From NCBI GenBank assembly GCA_023435855.1, contig JAEZLG010000212.1, positions 1-6,660 of the forward strand: a stretch of DNA of 6,660 nucleotides, given 5' to 3'. A program made the position numbers and the translations under genes. Source of the DNA: Bacillota bacterium (GTDB taxonomy: Bacteria > Bacillota > Clostridia > Christensenellales > CAG-138). Of this stretch, positions 5,973 through 6,660 are shown piece by piece. Below the pieces are notes generated by a model that ran no database searches, was not told where the DNA came from, and was given only the letters and a program-made list of their open reading frames with translations. The stretch's first letter is position 1, and each line of letters starts with the position of its first letter.

Positions 5973-6245
5973 ATGGAAGATAAAACGATTGTCTGCCGTT
6001 GCTCCGATGTGACGCTTGACGAGGTGCGTGCGCTCATACAACAAGGCTATCATACATTTGATGAGATCAAGCGCATAACGCGAATCGGCATGGGGCCGTG
6101 CAAGGGGAAGACCTGCACGCAGCTTGTGTTAAGGGAGCTTTCCGCCGCAACAGGTATACCCATCGCGGATTTGAAGGTGCAGACCACACGCCCGCCCGTG
6201 ACCGGCGTGCGGCTCGAGCTGCTGGCTAAGGGGGGAGAATCATGA
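5973..6245 (+). CDS. BFD-like [2Fe-2S] subunit (PdhX-like)
   Basis: 90 residues. C8-x-C10 (VCRCSDVTLDEV) and C43-x4-C48 (MGPCKGKTC) form the CxC-x32-C-x4-C ligand set of bacterioferritin-associated-ferredoxin-like domains (Fer2_BFD). The TRIGMGPCKG stretch and the tail TTRPPVTGVRLELLA match the C-terminal domain of HcnB/OoxA-type flavoproteins, so this is that domain as a free protein. The size, about 10 kDa, matches the delta subunit of the Thermococcus complex. A GGAGG ribosome site (5959-5963) lies within the end of the preceding gene, with 4 bases between stop and start; the stop overlaps the next ATG (6242-6245). The domain is clear; its electron partner, probably the FAD subunit two genes upstream, is inferred. 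Confidence 0.88.
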   Translation: MEDKTIVCRCSDVTLDEVRALIQQGYHTFDEIKRITRIGMGPCKGKTCTQLVLRELSAATGIPIADLKVQTTRPPVTGVRLELLAKGGES

Positions 6246-6660
6246 AGCATAGCGCGGATGTTGTGATTATCGGCGCGGGTATATCCGGCTGCGCCATTGC
6301 ATATAACCTCGCCAAACGCGGTGTAAAAAACATTGTCGTACTTGAAAGAAGCTATATATGTGCAGGTTCCACAGGAGCGTGCGGCGCAGGCGTGCGCATG
6401 CAGTGGGGCACTGAGATGAACTGCCTTCTCGCCAAGGAAAGCATCGAGTTCTATGAGCGAGCCAATGAAACATTAAGCTACGACGGCGATGTGGAGTTTA
6501 AGCAAAAGGGCTATCTTCTTATTTCGGACAGCGAGAAGGAGCTTGTTCAATTCGAAAAAAACGTTGCCGTGCAAAACCGCTGCAACATTCCCTCCCGCAT
6601 GGTGAGCCTTAAAGAGGCAAAAGAAATTGTACCCCACCTCAATACCGACCTGTTAAAAGG
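6242..6660 (+). CDS. DAO-family FAD-dependent oxidoreductase, N-terminal part (probable L-proline dehydrogenase beta subunit)
   Basis: The first 139 codons of a protein that continues past the right edge. ADVVIIGAGISGCAIAYNLAKRG is the N-terminal Rossmann fold (GAGISG at 11-16), with the FAD ribose-binding acidic residue at VVLER (Glu35). AGSTGACGAGVRMQWGTEMN (about 42-61) is typical of the sarcosine oxidase-like DAO branch that contains the beta subunits of proline, hydroxyproline and opine dehydrogenases, where it normally reads STGRCGxGxRxQW. This subunit should hold the substrate site and oxidise the C-N bond of proline to give P5C. The residues that decide the substrate lie outside the window. 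The start has a GGGGGGAG-type ribosome site 3-4 bases before the ATG and overlaps the preceding stop by 4 bases. Alternatives are D-hydroxyproline, sarcosine or another N-alkyl amino acid; proline is favoured by the divergent P5C dehydrogenase. Confidence 0.88.
   Translation, partial: MKHSADVVIIGAGISGCAIAYNLAKRGVKNIVVLERSYICAGSTGACGAGVRMQWGTEMNCLLAKESIEFYERANETLSYDGDVEFKQKGYLLISDSEKELVQFEKNVAVQNRCNIPSRMVSLKEAKEIVPHLNTDLLK

Overview
The window looks like part of a chromosome from an anaerobic Gram-positive bacterium of the class Clostridia. The evidence is the strong purine-rich ribosome sites, promoters that rely on extended -10 elements, a YesM/LytS-type sensor kinase next to a solute-binding lipoprotein, and iron-sulphur flavoenzyme subunits typical of anaerobic amino-acid oxidation. 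Base composition is about even. The placement is inferred from gene content; there is no rRNA or other marker.

Left part, minus strand (1-3788). Reading in the direction of transcription, the first gene (3788 to 2157) is a delta-1-pyrroline-5-carboxylate (glutamate semialdehyde) dehydrogenase. A strong stem-loop follows, and then a promoter for a membrane sensor histidine kinase (2071 to 296). After a 156-base gap comes the start of a secreted lipoprotein (139 to beyond the left edge), probably the binding protein of an ABC importer.

Middle (3789-4089). This 301-base divergent intergenic region has one promoter facing each way. On the plus side it has a leader of about 188 bases that can fold into two partly exclusive structures. 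I could not match it to any riboswitch class I know, and it is the least explained part of the window.

Right part, plus strand (4090-6660). Five tightly packed genes, with ATGA overlaps or gaps of 4-11 bases, encode a [2Fe-2S] ferredoxin-like subunit, an FAD/pyridine-nucleotide-type oxidoreductase subunit, a [4Fe-4S] protein, a BFD-like [2Fe-2S] protein and the start of a DAO-family FAD subunit. From the second gene on, the order and sizes match the heterotetrameric dye-linked L-proline dehydrogenase operon of Thermococcales (pdhA-F-X-B as I recall it), with the archaeal alpha subunit split into two genes.

Together the two arms suggest a complete route from proline to glutamate. The multi-subunit flavo/iron-sulphur complex would oxidise proline to P5C, and the divergent aldehyde dehydrogenase would oxidise P5C/glutamate semialdehyde to glutamate. 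This replaces the usual PutA/PRODH-type enzyme. The substrate is inferred from the neighbouring genes and not proven by the sequence; hydroxyproline or another N-substituted amino acid remains possible.
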